Below are positions 44,654 to 53,124 of a stretch of DNA of 64,000 bases, piece after piece (position 1 is the stretch's first letter; every line of letters starts with the position of its first letter). Location: assembly GCF_015845845.1 (NCBI RefSeq), contig NZ_LDIG01000133.1, positions 1 through 64,000 on the forward strand, written 5' to 3'. This DNA is from Paenibacillus dendritiformis (GTDB lineage Bacteria; Bacillota; Bacilli; Paenibacillales; Paenibacillaceae). The position numbers and the translations under genes were made by a program. The notes beneath the pieces are model-generated. The model had not been told where the DNA came from, searched no databases, and saw only the letters and a list, made by a program, of their open reading frames with translations.

Positions 44654-44857
44654 GTCTCTTATGCTTGTTATCCCCGTAGTGCAGGATAAACAGTCTTGCC
44701 ACATCTATTTGTATCGTTAAATTTGAGGTAAAGCATATCTGAGCGTCGGGGATATTGGTATAAGGCACAAGCAAATCCATCTGAGCGGCTGGGACATTGA
44801 CCGTAAGGCACAAGCAATGCCATCTGACCAACCGGGATATTGATCGGAAGGCCACGG
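44654..44857. repeat. Intergenic repeat cluster C (same family)
   Basis: One forward copy at 44654-44687 (CTCTTATGCTTGTTATCCCC, then GTAGTGCAGGAT) and three reverse copies near 44737, 44779 and 44822, about 42-43 bases apart, each reading ATCTGA, six bases, GGGATATTG or GGGACATTG, and (T)AAGGC. The sequence between reverse copies (ACAAGCAA-(A/T)CC) is partly conserved. The clusters fill the roughly 420-base gap before the ytxG-like gene; nothing else is visible. Confidence 0.75.
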
Positions 44858-45007
44858 TTATGATAGTTGCACCGTACGGGGTTCATCACACCCAATCGCA
44901 ATTAATTTTTACGTGAAAAGTGTGTCAAGACAAGCCCAAACTATCTATACTGTCATTACAACATGGGCATTTGCCTGGGTTGATGCTGGAGATAGGGAGG
45001 AGCCGCC

Positions 45008-45484
45008 ATGATTGCATGGAGCATTCTGCTTGCTGCCGTGGCCTGGACGGCACTGTGCGGTGCTGGAATAGCCGTGCTGCTTCGGTTGGGGCGGACGCTG
45101 GCTAAGACAGAGGAGTGTGCGTATGAAGCGAAGCGGTTGATTCGACGGTTGTCGGCTCTGTCCAAGAAGGCCGAGCGGACCGTGGAGGCCGCCGAGGAAG
45201 TGATCGGCGCGTTGAATGAATGGAGCGGCGCGCTTCGCCAGACCGGCAGGCTGCTGTCGGAGTGGGGGCGGAGGACCGAGCGATGGTTCGGGCGCAAGGA
45301 GGAACAGGCGGGCGGCTCACGGGACGAGTCGGACTCCCGTTCCTGTCGGCCCCCCGGCCAATGGCTGAAATGGGCTGCGGCGGGATGGGACGAATGGCAG
45401 CGGCGCGCGTCCCGGCACGAATCCCCGCCGGCATCCCGACAACGGCATGAACCCGGAGCAATGCCGACAGGAGGAGAGCAATAG
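45008..45484 (+). CDS. DUF948 protein (YtxG-like)
   Basis: A 158-residue protein with one N-terminal membrane segment (AWSILLAAVAWTALCGAGIAVLL) followed by a helical region with a heptad-like pattern (about 30-95, LIRRLSALSKKAERTVEAAEEV), typical of DUF948. The C-terminal 60 residues are rich in Ser, Arg, Pro and Glu and unstructured-looking. GGGAGGAGCCGCC precedes ATG 45008. It overlaps the leader of the ytxH-like gene, as in the Bacillus ytxG-ytxH operon, which belongs to the general stress group. A scaffolding or coiled-coil role is inferred. Confidence 0.75.
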   Translation: MIAWSILLAAVAWTALCGAGIAVLLRLGRTLAKTEECAYEAKRLIRRLSALSKKAERTVEAAEEVIGALNEWSGALRQTGRLLSEWGRRTERWFGRKEEQAGGSRDESDSRSCRPPGQWLKWAAAGWDEWQRRASRHESPPASRQRHEPGAMPTGGEQ

Positions 45485-45485
45485 C

Positions 45486-45827
45486 ATGGAAAATGGCAAC
45501 AAGAAGTTCTGGATCGGAACGCTCGTCGGCGGTGTAGTGGGTTCGGTAGCGGCATTGCTCCTGGCGCCCAAATCGGGCCGCGAGCTGCGCGCCGATATTG
45601 CGGAGGGTGCTCAGCAGTTGAATGAAAAGACACAGCAACTGGCGAAGCAGATTGGAGAGCAAAAAGATAATCTCCTGGCAACTGCGCGCGAGAAAGCGGC
45701 CGGCATTCAGCAGCACTGGAACCAATGGCGTCAGGCAGACAACGAAGCGGAGCTGACGGTGCTTGACGACACATTGGATGCCGCTTCCGAGGAGACGGAG
45801 AAGGAATTGGAAGTTACGCGGAGATAA
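45486..45827 (+). CDS. YtxH domain-containing protein
   Basis: A 113-residue protein with the YtxH signature: an N-terminal glycine-rich membrane segment (WIGTLVGGVVGSVAALLLAP), KSGRELRADIAEGAQQL, and a long charged helix. The family has no established molecular function; several members are general-stress proteins. GGAGGAGAGCAATAGC precedes ATG 45486. It starts one base after the end of the DUF948 gene, so the two form an operon. A terminator follows. Confidence 0.88.
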   Translation: MENGNKKFWIGTLVGGVVGSVAALLLAPKSGRELRADIAEGAQQLNEKTQQLAKQIGEQKDNLLATAREKAAGIQQHWNQWRQADNEAELTVLDDTLDAASEETEKELEVTRR

Positions 45828-45873
45828 AGGTTATCCGCCCTTCCATATGTATAACAGCATCCCTGTATCACAC

Positions 45874-45923
45874 CATCCCTGTTCTTCTTGGCACTTGCCA
45901 AGAGGGAGCAGGGATGCTTCTTT
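45874..45923 (+). terminator. Terminator after the ytxH-like gene
   Basis: CATCCCTG (45874-45881) with CAGGGATG (45909-45916), inner TCTTGGCA (45886-45893) with TGCCAAGA (45896-45903), then CTTCTTTG. Confidence 0.75.
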
Positions 45924-46091
45924 GCGCGGAGCGTTTCCCCGTAGCTGTTGTCTCTTGCGCTGTGTGAAAATGGTACGATAGCCGACTTGAACCTTGTCTG
46001 CATTGCTGTTAAGATCGAGGTACATTTTAGCTTTGCGGTACATATGGTATCACAGGTCAGTCAATCAAGAGACAAAGGAAGCGGTGTATTC

Positions 46092-46901
46092 GTGCAACAA
46101 GCTATAGCAATGCTCGATTCGGGTGTGGGAGGTTTGACGGTTGTCAAAGAAGTCATGCGCCAGCTTCCACAGGAACAAATTATTTATTTCGGCGATACCG
46201 CCCGATCGCCTTATGGTCCCCGATCCTCGGATGAAGTGAGATTGTTTACGCGTCAAATCGTGGACTATCTTATCCAATTTCAGCCGAAAATGATCGTAAT
46301 CGCCTGCAATACCGCGACGGCGGTCGCCTTGGAAGAGATACGCGCTTATGTTCCGGTTCCCGTCGTCGGTGTCATTTATCCGGGAGCCCGGGCCGCGCTA
46401 TCGGCCACGAAGACGGGCTATATCGGCGTCATCGGCACGGACGGGACGATTCGAAGCGGCGCCTACGAGCAGGCGCTCAGGCGGTTATCTCCTCATGTGG
46501 AGGCTGTCAGCCAGGCTTGCCCGACCTTCGCTCCTCTCGTCGAAAAAGGCTTGTTCCAATCCAGTGAAGCCATCGGCGTTGTCCGGGAATCGCTGGAACC
46601 ATTGCGCTCTTTACCATTAGATACATTAATATTGGGTTGTACGCATTATCCTTTTTTAACCGATGCGATTCAACTGGTCATGGGCCCGGACGTTCAACTT
46701 ATCAATTCGGCCGAAGAGACCGCAAGGGAAATCAGTACGATTTTGCATGACAAAGGGCAGCTCGCCCATAGTTTGGAAACGCCGGTTCACCAATTTTTTT
46801 GCAGCGGAGATCCGGAAATGTTCCAGAAGATTGCCCGCGCCTGGCTGGGCGAACAAATATGCGCCGTGCCCGTCGTGTGGCGAATGTCCCAGATTTTATA
46901 G
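46092..46901 (+). CDS. murI: Glutamate racemase
   Basis: Makes D-glutamate for peptidoglycan. The 269-residue enzyme has the two catalytic cysteines in VIACNTATAVALEE and LILGCTHYPFLTDA, the N-terminal LDSGVGGLTVVKEVMRQLP, and YFGDTARSPYGPRS. The likely start is GTG 46092 (VQQAIAMLDSG), with AAAGGAAG ten bases ahead; in-frame codons upstream lack a site. It is a single gene with its own terminator, followed by an M14 peptidase that also acts on cell wall. Confidence 0.95.
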   Translation: MQQAIAMLDSGVGGLTVVKEVMRQLPQEQIIYFGDTARSPYGPRSSDEVRLFTRQIVDYLIQFQPKMIVIACNTATAVALEEIRAYVPVPVVGVIYPGARAALSATKTGYIGVIGTDGTIRSGAYEQALRRLSPHVEAVSQACPTFAPLVEKGLFQSSEAIGVVRESLEPLRSLPLDTLILGCTHYPFLTDAIQLVMGPDVQLINSAEETAREISTILHDKGQLAHSLETPVHQFFCSGDPEMFQKIARAWLGEQICAVPVVWRMSQIL

Positions 46902-46928
46902 CTATTATACGTATAGTTTATGCCAAAG

Positions 46929-46970
46929 AGCATGCCTTTCGCGTTTGTCGCGGAGAGCATGCTTTTTTGG
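46929..46970 (+). terminator. Terminator after murI
   Basis: AGCATGC (46929-46935) with GCATGCT (46957-46963) and an inner CGCG pair, followed by TTTTTGG. Confidence 0.78.
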
Positions 46971-47052
46971 TCTTTTGGAATGCGGCAACTCCAGTCATGT
47001 CCGCTTTGTACGGGGCATATGCATCTATGAGGAAGTGAAGGAGGTTCGAACG

Positions 47053-48267
47053 ATGCAGATCCCCTATACCATACAGCCTGGAGATACCTACCTGCGTATT
47101 TGCGCCCGGCATGGGATTAATCTGCCTGCGCTCTTGGCATACAATCCGCAGCTTGATCCCGACCAATATGCGCTTCCCGGGTATGTTCTCATGGTACCGG
47201 CGCGTCCGTACGATACTTATGCCGTCCAGCCAAATGATACTTTAAGCAGTCTTGCCGCCAGACATGGCGTTCCGGAAGCGCTGATTCGCTCGGTGAATCC
47301 AAGCTTGTCGCCGGACCGGCTGGCGGTCGGGCAGAAGGTGTTCATTCCCTATGTGTGCACGAATGAGACACTTCGGAAAAAAGCGGAATACGGCCCTCTC
47401 CAACTAATGGAAGATCTTCAGCAATTAAGCCGCCGCTATTCCTGTGTCCAAGTGGAAACGATCGGACACAGCGTCCTCGGCAAGCCGATTTTGGCCGTCA
47501 GTATCGGGCGCGGGCCAGTGCCGATTCATGCAAATGGCGGTGTCCATGCGAATGAGTGGATAACTTCGGCTTTGCTTATGCAGTTCATCGAAGATTACGC
47601 ACGGTCTTGCGAGAGCGGAAAGCCATGGCTCGGCTGGGATGCGCGTTCCGCTTACGAGCGAACGGCCTTGAAAATCGTGCCTATGGTGAATCCGGACGGC
47701 GTCGAATTGGTGCAGGAAGGCATCTCGCCTCGACATCCGTTCTATTCCCCGGTCATGGGATGGAATCAGGGCTCGCGGCGCTTTCAACGGTGGAAAGCGA
47801 ACATCCGCGGCGTGGACCTGAATGATCAGTTCCCGGCCCACTGGGAGGAAGAACGGGCGCGGCGCGGAATGCGTTCCCCGGGGCCGCTCAATTACGGCGG
47901 GGAGCATCCGTTGTCCGAGCCCGAGGCCGCTGCGCTCGCTTCCTATACGGAACGGAATTCGTTCGAGCTGGCCCTGTCTTTCCATACGCAAGGACAGGAG
48001 ATTTATTGGAACTACCGTGATTATGAGCCGCCGGAAGCGCTCACATGGGCGGAACGGTTCCAAGCGGTCAGCGGTTACCGGGCCGTCAAGCTGTCGGGCA
48101 GTGACGCCGGATACAAGGATTGGTTCATTCAGCGATTCCGGAAGCCCGGCTTCACGGTCGAGGTCGGCCTTGGCGCCAGCCCGCTGCCATTGCATGACTT
48201 TGACGGAATGTATAAGGAAGTGTCGGCGATTTTGCGGGAAGCATTGAACGGGCAAGTCGAGGAATAG
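47053..48267 (+). CDS. LysM-containing M14 carboxypeptidase (gamma-D-glutamyl-diamino acid endopeptidase type)
   Basis: A 404-residue cell-wall peptidase. Two LysM domains at about 3-50 and 55-100 (YTIQPGDTYLRICARHGINL and YAVQPNDTLSSLAARHGVPE) bind peptidoglycan. The metallopeptidase M14 domain follows, with the zinc ligands in HANGGVHANEW and LALSFHTQGQ, KIVPMVNPDGVEL and a catalytic glutamate in KPGFTVEVGLG. This is the layout of Bacillus endopeptidase I, which cleaves gamma-D-Glu-mDAP bonds. No signal peptide is visible, which also fits spore-associated members. AAGGAGG precedes ATG 47053. It follows murI. Confidence 0.9.
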   Translation: MQIPYTIQPGDTYLRICARHGINLPALLAYNPQLDPDQYALPGYVLMVPARPYDTYAVQPNDTLSSLAARHGVPEALIRSVNPSLSPDRLAVGQKVFIPYVCTNETLRKKAEYGPLQLMEDLQQLSRRYSCVQVETIGHSVLGKPILAVSIGRGPVPIHANGGVHANEWITSALLMQFIEDYARSCESGKPWLGWDARSAYERTALKIVPMVNPDGVELVQEGISPRHPFYSPVMGWNQGSRRFQRWKANIRGVDLNDQFPAHWEEERARRGMRSPGPLNYGGEHPLSEPEAAALASYTERNSFELALSFHTQGQEIYWNYRDYEPPEALTWAERFQAVSGYRAVKLSGSDAGYKDWFIQRFRKPGFTVEVGLGASPLPLHDFDGMYKEVSAILREALNGQVEE

Positions 48268-48332
48268 ACTGTCTCGGGAGGGCCGTATGACGCGGGCCGG
48301 ATGGCGCACACTAGAGGCAAGGGGGTGTGCGG

Positions 48333-48593
48333 ATGGGCCGCAATCATATGTCTGCCAAGGCCGGAAGCAAGCATCCTGTCCGCCGGATCATCCGGCTGTT
48401 CCGAGCGGCGCCGCGGCTGTTGTTCTCGCCCCGGGTACCGCTGAAGGAGAAAGGGATTTTTGCCGGACTGGTCCTGTTGTATTGGGTAATGCCCGATTTC
48501 ATGCCATTTATGCCGATCGACGATATCCTGTTCACGATGATTTTGATGCCATGGTTCTCCAAACGGGTCATGAAATACGATCCCGTCCGTTAG
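48333..48593 (+). CDS. DUF1232 (YkvA-type) small membrane protein
   Basis: An 86-residue protein with the DUF1232 core GLVLLYWVMPDFMPFMPIDDILFTMILMPWF, in which the P-D-x-x-P-x-x-P-x-D pattern is characteristic. The N-terminal 30 residues are basic (KHPVRRIIRLFRAAPRLL). ATG 48333 follows AAGGGGG at seven bases. The family's function is unknown. Confidence 0.82.
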   Translation: MGRNHMSAKAGSKHPVRRIIRLFRAAPRLLFSPRVPLKEKGIFAGLVLLYWVMPDFMPFMPIDDILFTMILMPWFSKRVMKYDPVR

Positions 48594-48704
48594 AAGTTGT
48601 GGCCATACCGGTTGCTTCTGCTGGGCCATTCCCTTACAATAACTATAGCAACATTGGACTTTCTTTTACATCATGATGAAGGGATTAAGATGGAGTGAGC
48701 AATC

Positions 48705-48929
48705 ATGGCTAATGATATACGTATATGTGATAAATGCCGCCATATCAGCATGAAGTCGTTCCTGCCGAAGGTGAAGAAGCTGGATCCCGAGGCGGAAATT
48801 AAAATAGGCTGCAAGTCGTACTGCGGCCATTGCCTGAAGCGGGTATTTATTTATATTAACGGAAGATATGTAACGGCGCCGACGGAGGACGAGGCGATCG
48901 AAAAGGCAAAGGCGTTCCTCAAGCACTAG
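48705..48929 (+). CDS. yuzB: DUF1450 protein (YuzB-like)
   Basis: A 74-residue thioredoxin-like/ferredoxin-like fold protein of the DUF1450 family (B. subtilis YuzB). Cysteines occur as CDKC near the start and CKSYCGHC in the middle, which could bind a metal or undergo disulfide exchange. The GGAGTGAGC before ATG 48705 is a fair ribosome-binding site. No partner is evident. Confidence 0.82.
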   Translation: MANDIRICDKCRHISMKSFLPKVKKLDPEAEIKIGCKSYCGHCLKRVFIYINGRYVTAPTEDEAIEKAKAFLKH

Positions 48930-49004
48930 GTTTCGGTATAGAAAATGCTGTCGAGCACATCCTAACGTTGCTTATGAATAACACAGACGAAGGAGGCTTA
49001 CAGC

Positions 49005-49292
49005 ATGCCGAACAAGTATGACTCCAGCCTGCAGTCGCAGAATCCGATCTCCCAGGCCCAAAATGCGGTCAAGACGGCCCGCAATGCGGTATCCCAGGCG
49101 ATGTCTCATCCGTCGGAGCAGTCCGTCGAACAAGCCGAGCAATCGCTGCAGCATGCCGAACGGGCGGTCGAGCAGGCCGGACTGAGCTTGAACCAGCAGC
49201 CGGTGGAGCTGGCCGAAGCGATGCTCGAGGAGCAGCAGGACCGGTTAAGCTCTCTTCTCACCAGCGAGCAATGGGAAAATCGTGAAGAATGA
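49005..49292 (+). CDS. Small helical hypothetical protein
   Basis: A 95-residue protein, Gln/Ala/Glu-rich, with repeated helical segments (AQNAVKTARNAVSQAM, VEQAEQSLQHAERAVEQAGL). The pattern suggests an all-helical bundle or coiled coil. AAGGAGGCTTACAGC precedes ATG 49005. I recognise no family; a spore or stress role would be a guess. A strong terminator follows. Confidence 0.65.
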   Translation: MPNKYDSSLQSQNPISQAQNAVKTARNAVSQAMSHPSEQSVEQAEQSLQHAERAVEQAGLSLNQQPVELAEAMLEEQQDRLSSLLTSEQWENREE

Positions 49293-49323
49293 AGTTCGCT
49301 CTTTATCATGAAAATAATGCCGG

Positions 49324-49353
49324 AATCCCAGACACCCGTCTGGGATTTTTTTG
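49324..49353 (+). terminator. Terminator before the BCCT transporter gene
   Basis: AATCCCAGAC (49324-49333), ACCC loop, GTCTGGGATT (49338-49347), then TTTTTTG. Confidence 0.88.
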
Positions 49354-49398
49354 CGCATACTACATGCTATCAAGAGCAACAACCAAGGGGGTGGAGGT

Positions 49399-50919
49399 AT
49401 GGTATTTGGAATATCGGTCGTGATCATCCTGGCCTTTGTCCTCTGGGGCTTGCTGTCCCCCGGCAGCATGGCGCAGCAATCCGAGGCGGCGCTCACCTTC
49501 ACGACGGAGCGGTTCGGCTGGTTCTATCTGATCACGGCCTTGATCGTGCTTTTGTTCTGCTTCGTGCTTGCCTTCGGAAAGCATGGACATATCCGGCTCG
49601 GCCAGGACGACGATGAGCCGGAATATTCGAATCTGTCCTGGTTCGCCATGCTGTTCAGCGCAGGCATGGGCATTGGTCTCGTCTTCTGGGGTGTGGCCGA
49701 GCCGCTCAGCCATTACCTGAATCCGCCCACTGCGGCTGGAATGACACCGGATGCGGCACGCGAAGCGATGCGTTACTCCTTTTTCCATTGGGGACTTCAT
49801 CCATGGGGGATTTATTCGCTCGTGTCGCTCGCTCTGGCTTATTTCACCTTCCGCCAAGAGCATAAGGGATTGATAAGCCGGACGTTCTACCCGTTGCTTG
49901 GAGAACGCGTGGACGGATCCATCGGCAAAGTAATTGACATTTTAGCCATTATCGCCACTACCTTCGGTGTCGCGACGTCGCTTGGGCTCGGTGTTATGCA
50001 GATTAACGGCGGGTTGCGGCATACGTTCGGAATCCCGTCGAACATCACCGTTCAAATCATCATTATTATTGTGGTCACGGTATTATTCCTGACGTCGGCC
50101 ATTACCGGCCTGGACAAGGGGATACGAATATTGAGCAATACGAATCTGCTTATTGCGCTCGGCCTCCTGGTCTTCACGCTGCTGCTCGGACCGACAACCT
50201 TCATCATCGATACGTTCACGACGACGTTGGGCGGCTACTTGCAAAATATTATCCAGATGAGTCTTCGGCTGTCGCCGTTCACCGGAAATTCCTGGATTGC
50301 AAAATGGACCTTGTTTTATTGGGCCTGGTGGATCGCATGGGCGCCGTTCGTCGGTTCGTTCATCGCGCGCGTATCCCGGGGACGGACGATCAAGGAGTTC
50401 ATTCTCGGGACATTGCTCCTGCCAAGCGGCTTCAGCTTCGTCTGGTTTTCCGTATTCGGGGCAACGGGCCTTCACTTGGAAATGTTCGAGGGCTTAAAGC
50501 TCGCCCAGGCCGTGCAGCAGGATATTACATCCGCCTTGTTCGTGACGCTCGACGCTCTGCCGGCCGGCTATGTGCTCGGAGTACTGGCCACGCTGCTCAT
50601 CGTGACGTTCTTCATTACATCGGCCGATTCCGCCACCTTCGTGCTCGGCATGATGTCCTCTGACGGCAATCCGAATCCGAGCATTCCAATCAAGCTCACC
50701 TGGGGAATCTTTCAGTCGCTGATCGCAATCGTTCTTCTCCTGAGCGGGGGGCTGGACGCCCTTCAGACCGCTTCCATCCTGACGGCGCTGCCGTTCGCGG
50801 TCGTCCTGCTCGGCATGTGCGCGTCTCTTGCCAAGGCGCTGCGCCGGGAAGAGCGGGAGCGGCGCCGGAAGGAGAAAAAGCGGCGCCGAAAGCTGGACGA
50901 GCTCCTGCAGGAGCGGTAG
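49399..50919 (+). CDS. BCCT family transporter (glycine betaine/choline type, OpuD-like)
   Basis: A 506-residue secondary transporter with twelve membrane segments, importing a quaternary ammonium compound with Na+ or H+. The family motifs are AGMGIGLVFWGVAEPLSHY and the aromatic box KWTLFYWAWWIAWAPFVG. SSDGNPNPS near the C-terminal region is also typical. Likely an osmoprotectant importer. ATG 49399 follows AAGGGGGTG at seven bases; the Arg/Lys-rich C-terminal tail (REERERRRKEKKRRRK) resembles the osmosensing tail of BetP. A terminator separates it from the LtaS-type gene on the other strand. Confidence 0.92.
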   Translation: MVFGISVVIILAFVLWGLLSPGSMAQQSEAALTFTTERFGWFYLITALIVLLFCFVLAFGKHGHIRLGQDDDEPEYSNLSWFAMLFSAGMGIGLVFWGVAEPLSHYLNPPTAAGMTPDAAREAMRYSFFHWGLHPWGIYSLVSLALAYFTFRQEHKGLISRTFYPLLGERVDGSIGKVIDILAIIATTFGVATSLGLGVMQINGGLRHTFGIPSNITVQIIIIIVVTVLFLTSAITGLDKGIRILSNTNLLIALGLLVFTLLLGPTTFIIDTFTTTLGGYLQNIIQMSLRLSPFTGNSWIAKWTLFYWAWWIAWAPFVGSFIARVSRGRTIKEFILGTLLLPSGFSFVWFSVFGATGLHLEMFEGLKLAQAVQQDITSALFVTLDALPAGYVLGVLATLLIVTFFITSADSATFVLGMMSSDGNPNPSIPIKLTWGIFQSLIAIVLLLSGGLDALQTASILTALPFAVVLLGMCASLAKALRREERERRRKEKKRRRKLDELLQER

Positions 50920-50984
50920 GTCAGGAGAAGGAGATCGGCGGGGCAGGTGCGGCAGACGCAGGATGCAGGCGCCTGTGAGAGGCG

Positions 50985-51020
50985 AAGACAGCCGCTGTCA
51001 ACGGGGACAGCGGCTGTCTT
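50985..51020. terminator. Bidirectional terminator between BCCT and LtaS-type genes
   Basis: AAGACAGCCGCTGTC (50985-50999) and GACAGCGGCTGTCTT (51006-51020): a perfect 15-bp stem between convergent genes. Confidence 0.85.
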
Positions 51021-51021
51021 G

Positions 51022-53004
51022 TCACGGTTCCGCAGGAGAGGATTGGCGGAACCGCTTGATCAGATTATGCGTAATCACGTGGTCCGAGACGGTCAAGCGG
51101 CGCTTCGCTTCGGCCTCGTACGGCTGGCAACGGGCGACATCCGTCTTCTCTCGCGACGCGTAATCGAAGCAGGTGCCGTGCTCGAACAGTCCGTCGGCGG
51201 AAGGGACATAGAAAATGCTCCCGTCCGTGTACGAGCCGTTCCGCAGCACGACGAGCCGCTGATCCGGCAGCAGCAGATTATGGCCCATCATATAGGAATC
51301 GGCCGTATCGATTCCGAGCCAGTGAAGAAGAGTCGGGGCGACATCCAATTGGCCCGCGACCGTATCATACGTCCCGGTCTGGGCCCCGTCGGGGAGATGG
51401 ATGAAGAGCGGGACCTGATTCTTCATCTCCAGCATATCAAGCTTGCTGACGGGATGGCCGAGCAGCCAGGAGAGAGGCTCCGTCTCTCCGATCGAGTTGT
51501 CATGATCTCCGTAAAATACCCAGATCGTCTTGTCCCACAGCCCGCGCTGCTTCAGATCGGCGATCATCACCCCGACCGCTTCGTCAACGTAATGCATCGA
51601 CTGCAAATAATCGCCGAACATCGTATCCTTGTACGGGCCGACATCGAGCTTCTGCACCGATTTCGGCAGCTTGTACGGATGATGGCTTGCCAGCGTAATT
51701 AAGAAGCTGTAGAACGGCTGCGGCTCGGAAGACATTCGCTCGACCGATTGGCGGAAGAAGGATTTGTCCCCGACCGTCCATCCGACGGGCTCGTCCAGAA
51801 CATAGTCTTTTTTGCTCATGAAAAAGTCATAGCCCATATTTTGATACATGATATAGCGGTTCCAGAACCCGGCGTCATAAGCATGGAACGCTCCGGTGCG
51901 ATAACCTTGCGCGCGGAGCATCGCCGGCAGCGTATCGTAGGTCTGGCCCGGGTAGCGGATGAAGATCGAGCCGGACGGCAGCGGATGAAGTCCGGCATTC
52001 ACCCCGAAATCGGCATCGGAGGTGCGGCCCTGGCCTGTCTGATGGAAGAACCGGGTGAAATAAAGACTCTCCTTGCGAAGCGCGTTCAGGTTCGGCGTAA
52101 TTTCCTTCCCGTTCACCTTGGCGCCAATGACGAAATTTTCGAACGCCTCGGCCTGCACAATAATGACATTGCTGCCGGCATAGCGCCCGAACGAGGACGA
52201 CGGGCCCTGACGGTCTGGGCGATGGGCGGCGAACCACGCTTCCGCGTCCATGATCTCGGCTTCCGAGAGAGAAGCCCCTCCCATCATATTTTCCTTCACG
52301 TACCGGTACACATCATAGCCGTGAAAGCCGAGCAAACCCGTAATGTTATAGACGGAGGCGCTCCACCAGACCGAGCTGAACAGCCCTTTCGCCCATGTGC
52401 TGGTCGCCTGCTTCACCGGCACGGCTACCAATACGGCGCCGACGATGATGGCAAGCAGGCCGGCCGATACCCGCTGCAGCATGCGTCCCCCGTTCCTCCG
52501 GCCGGATAACATGGCCCGCTGGTAACGGTATTCCCGGGTCCGAATGCGGACATGTCCGATCGTAAGCGGAATGAGGACGATCCAGTCCAGGAACAGCCGC
52601 ACATCCTTGCCGTGAATTAGCGATGCGATGCTCTCTCCGAGCGAGCTGACCTGTGCGGCTTGGAGCAGGACGGGAATCGTTATAAAGTCCTGAAAATAGC
52701 GGAAATAGATCAAATCGGCAAAAATGAGCAGCGTCAGGGTGAAGTTAAGCAGCAGCAGGAGCAGGGGGCGCCATCGTTCCTTCACCCAGAACGTCCAGCT
52801 GCCGGCAATCAGCAGCGATCCCAGGGCGACCAAAAAGTCGTCCCGGTCCATGGCCATATTCGGTATCGCCAGCGTGCGATTGAAATAGATCAGCTTCCCC
52901 ATCATAGCCGCGAGGAAGAAGACGAAGCTGAGCCACCCGAAGAGGGCGGCCGCCGAACTTTTCCTGCCGGCGGAATCGGGCCGGGCTTGGCGAATTGGAT
53001 TCAT
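51022..53004 (-). CDS. Lipoteichoic acid synthase-type sulfatase-superfamily protein
   Basis: A 660-residue membrane enzyme of the LtaS family, which transfers glycerol phosphate from phosphatidylglycerol to build or prime lipoteichoic acid. Five hydrophobic segments fill the first 200 residues; the external catalytic domain starts near 250. The nucleophile threonine is in QGRTSDADFGV (about T328), with metal ligands in IVQAEAFENF and YGDHDNSIG and a histidine in ASHHPYKLP. AAGGAAGG precedes ATG 53004. It ends at the bidirectional terminator. Which LtaS role (synthase or primase) it has is not clear. Confidence 0.9.
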   Translation of the reverse strand: MNPIRQARPDSAGRKSSAAALFGWLSFVFFLAAMMGKLIYFNRTLAIPNMAMDRDDFLVALGSLLIAGSWTFWVKERWRPLLLLLLNFTLTLLIFADLIYFRYFQDFITIPVLLQAAQVSSLGESIASLIHGKDVRLFLDWIVLIPLTIGHVRIRTREYRYQRAMLSGRRNGGRMLQRVSAGLLAIIVGAVLVAVPVKQATSTWAKGLFSSVWWSASVYNITGLLGFHGYDVYRYVKENMMGGASLSEAEIMDAEAWFAAHRPDRQGPSSSFGRYAGSNVIIVQAEAFENFVIGAKVNGKEITPNLNALRKESLYFTRFFHQTGQGRTSDADFGVNAGLHPLPSGSIFIRYPGQTYDTLPAMLRAQGYRTGAFHAYDAGFWNRYIMYQNMGYDFFMSKKDYVLDEPVGWTVGDKSFFRQSVERMSSEPQPFYSFLITLASHHPYKLPKSVQKLDVGPYKDTMFGDYLQSMHYVDEAVGVMIADLKQRGLWDKTIWVFYGDHDNSIGETEPLSWLLGHPVSKLDMLEMKNQVPLFIHLPDGAQTGTYDTVAGQLDVAPTLLHWLGIDTADSYMMGHNLLLPDQRLVVLRNGSYTDGSIFYVPSADGLFEHGTCFDYASREKTDVARCQPYEAEAKRRLTVSDHVITHNLIKRFRQSSPAEP

Positions 53005-53076
53005 TGCATGTTCCTTCCTTGAATGATAATCGTACCTCCCATCTTATCAGATTTTCATAAAATGTTAAAAATAAAA

Positions 53077-53112
53077 GAACACCGCCTGCCGTTGTAGGGG
53101 CAGATGGTGTTC
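53077..53112 (-). terminator. Terminator after the RNA methylase gene
   Basis: On the minus strand GAACACC-AT-CTGCC pairs with GGCAG-GC-GGTGTTC, followed by TTTTATTTTT. Confidence 0.82.
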
Positions 53113-53124
53113 GGTTGGGCGTGA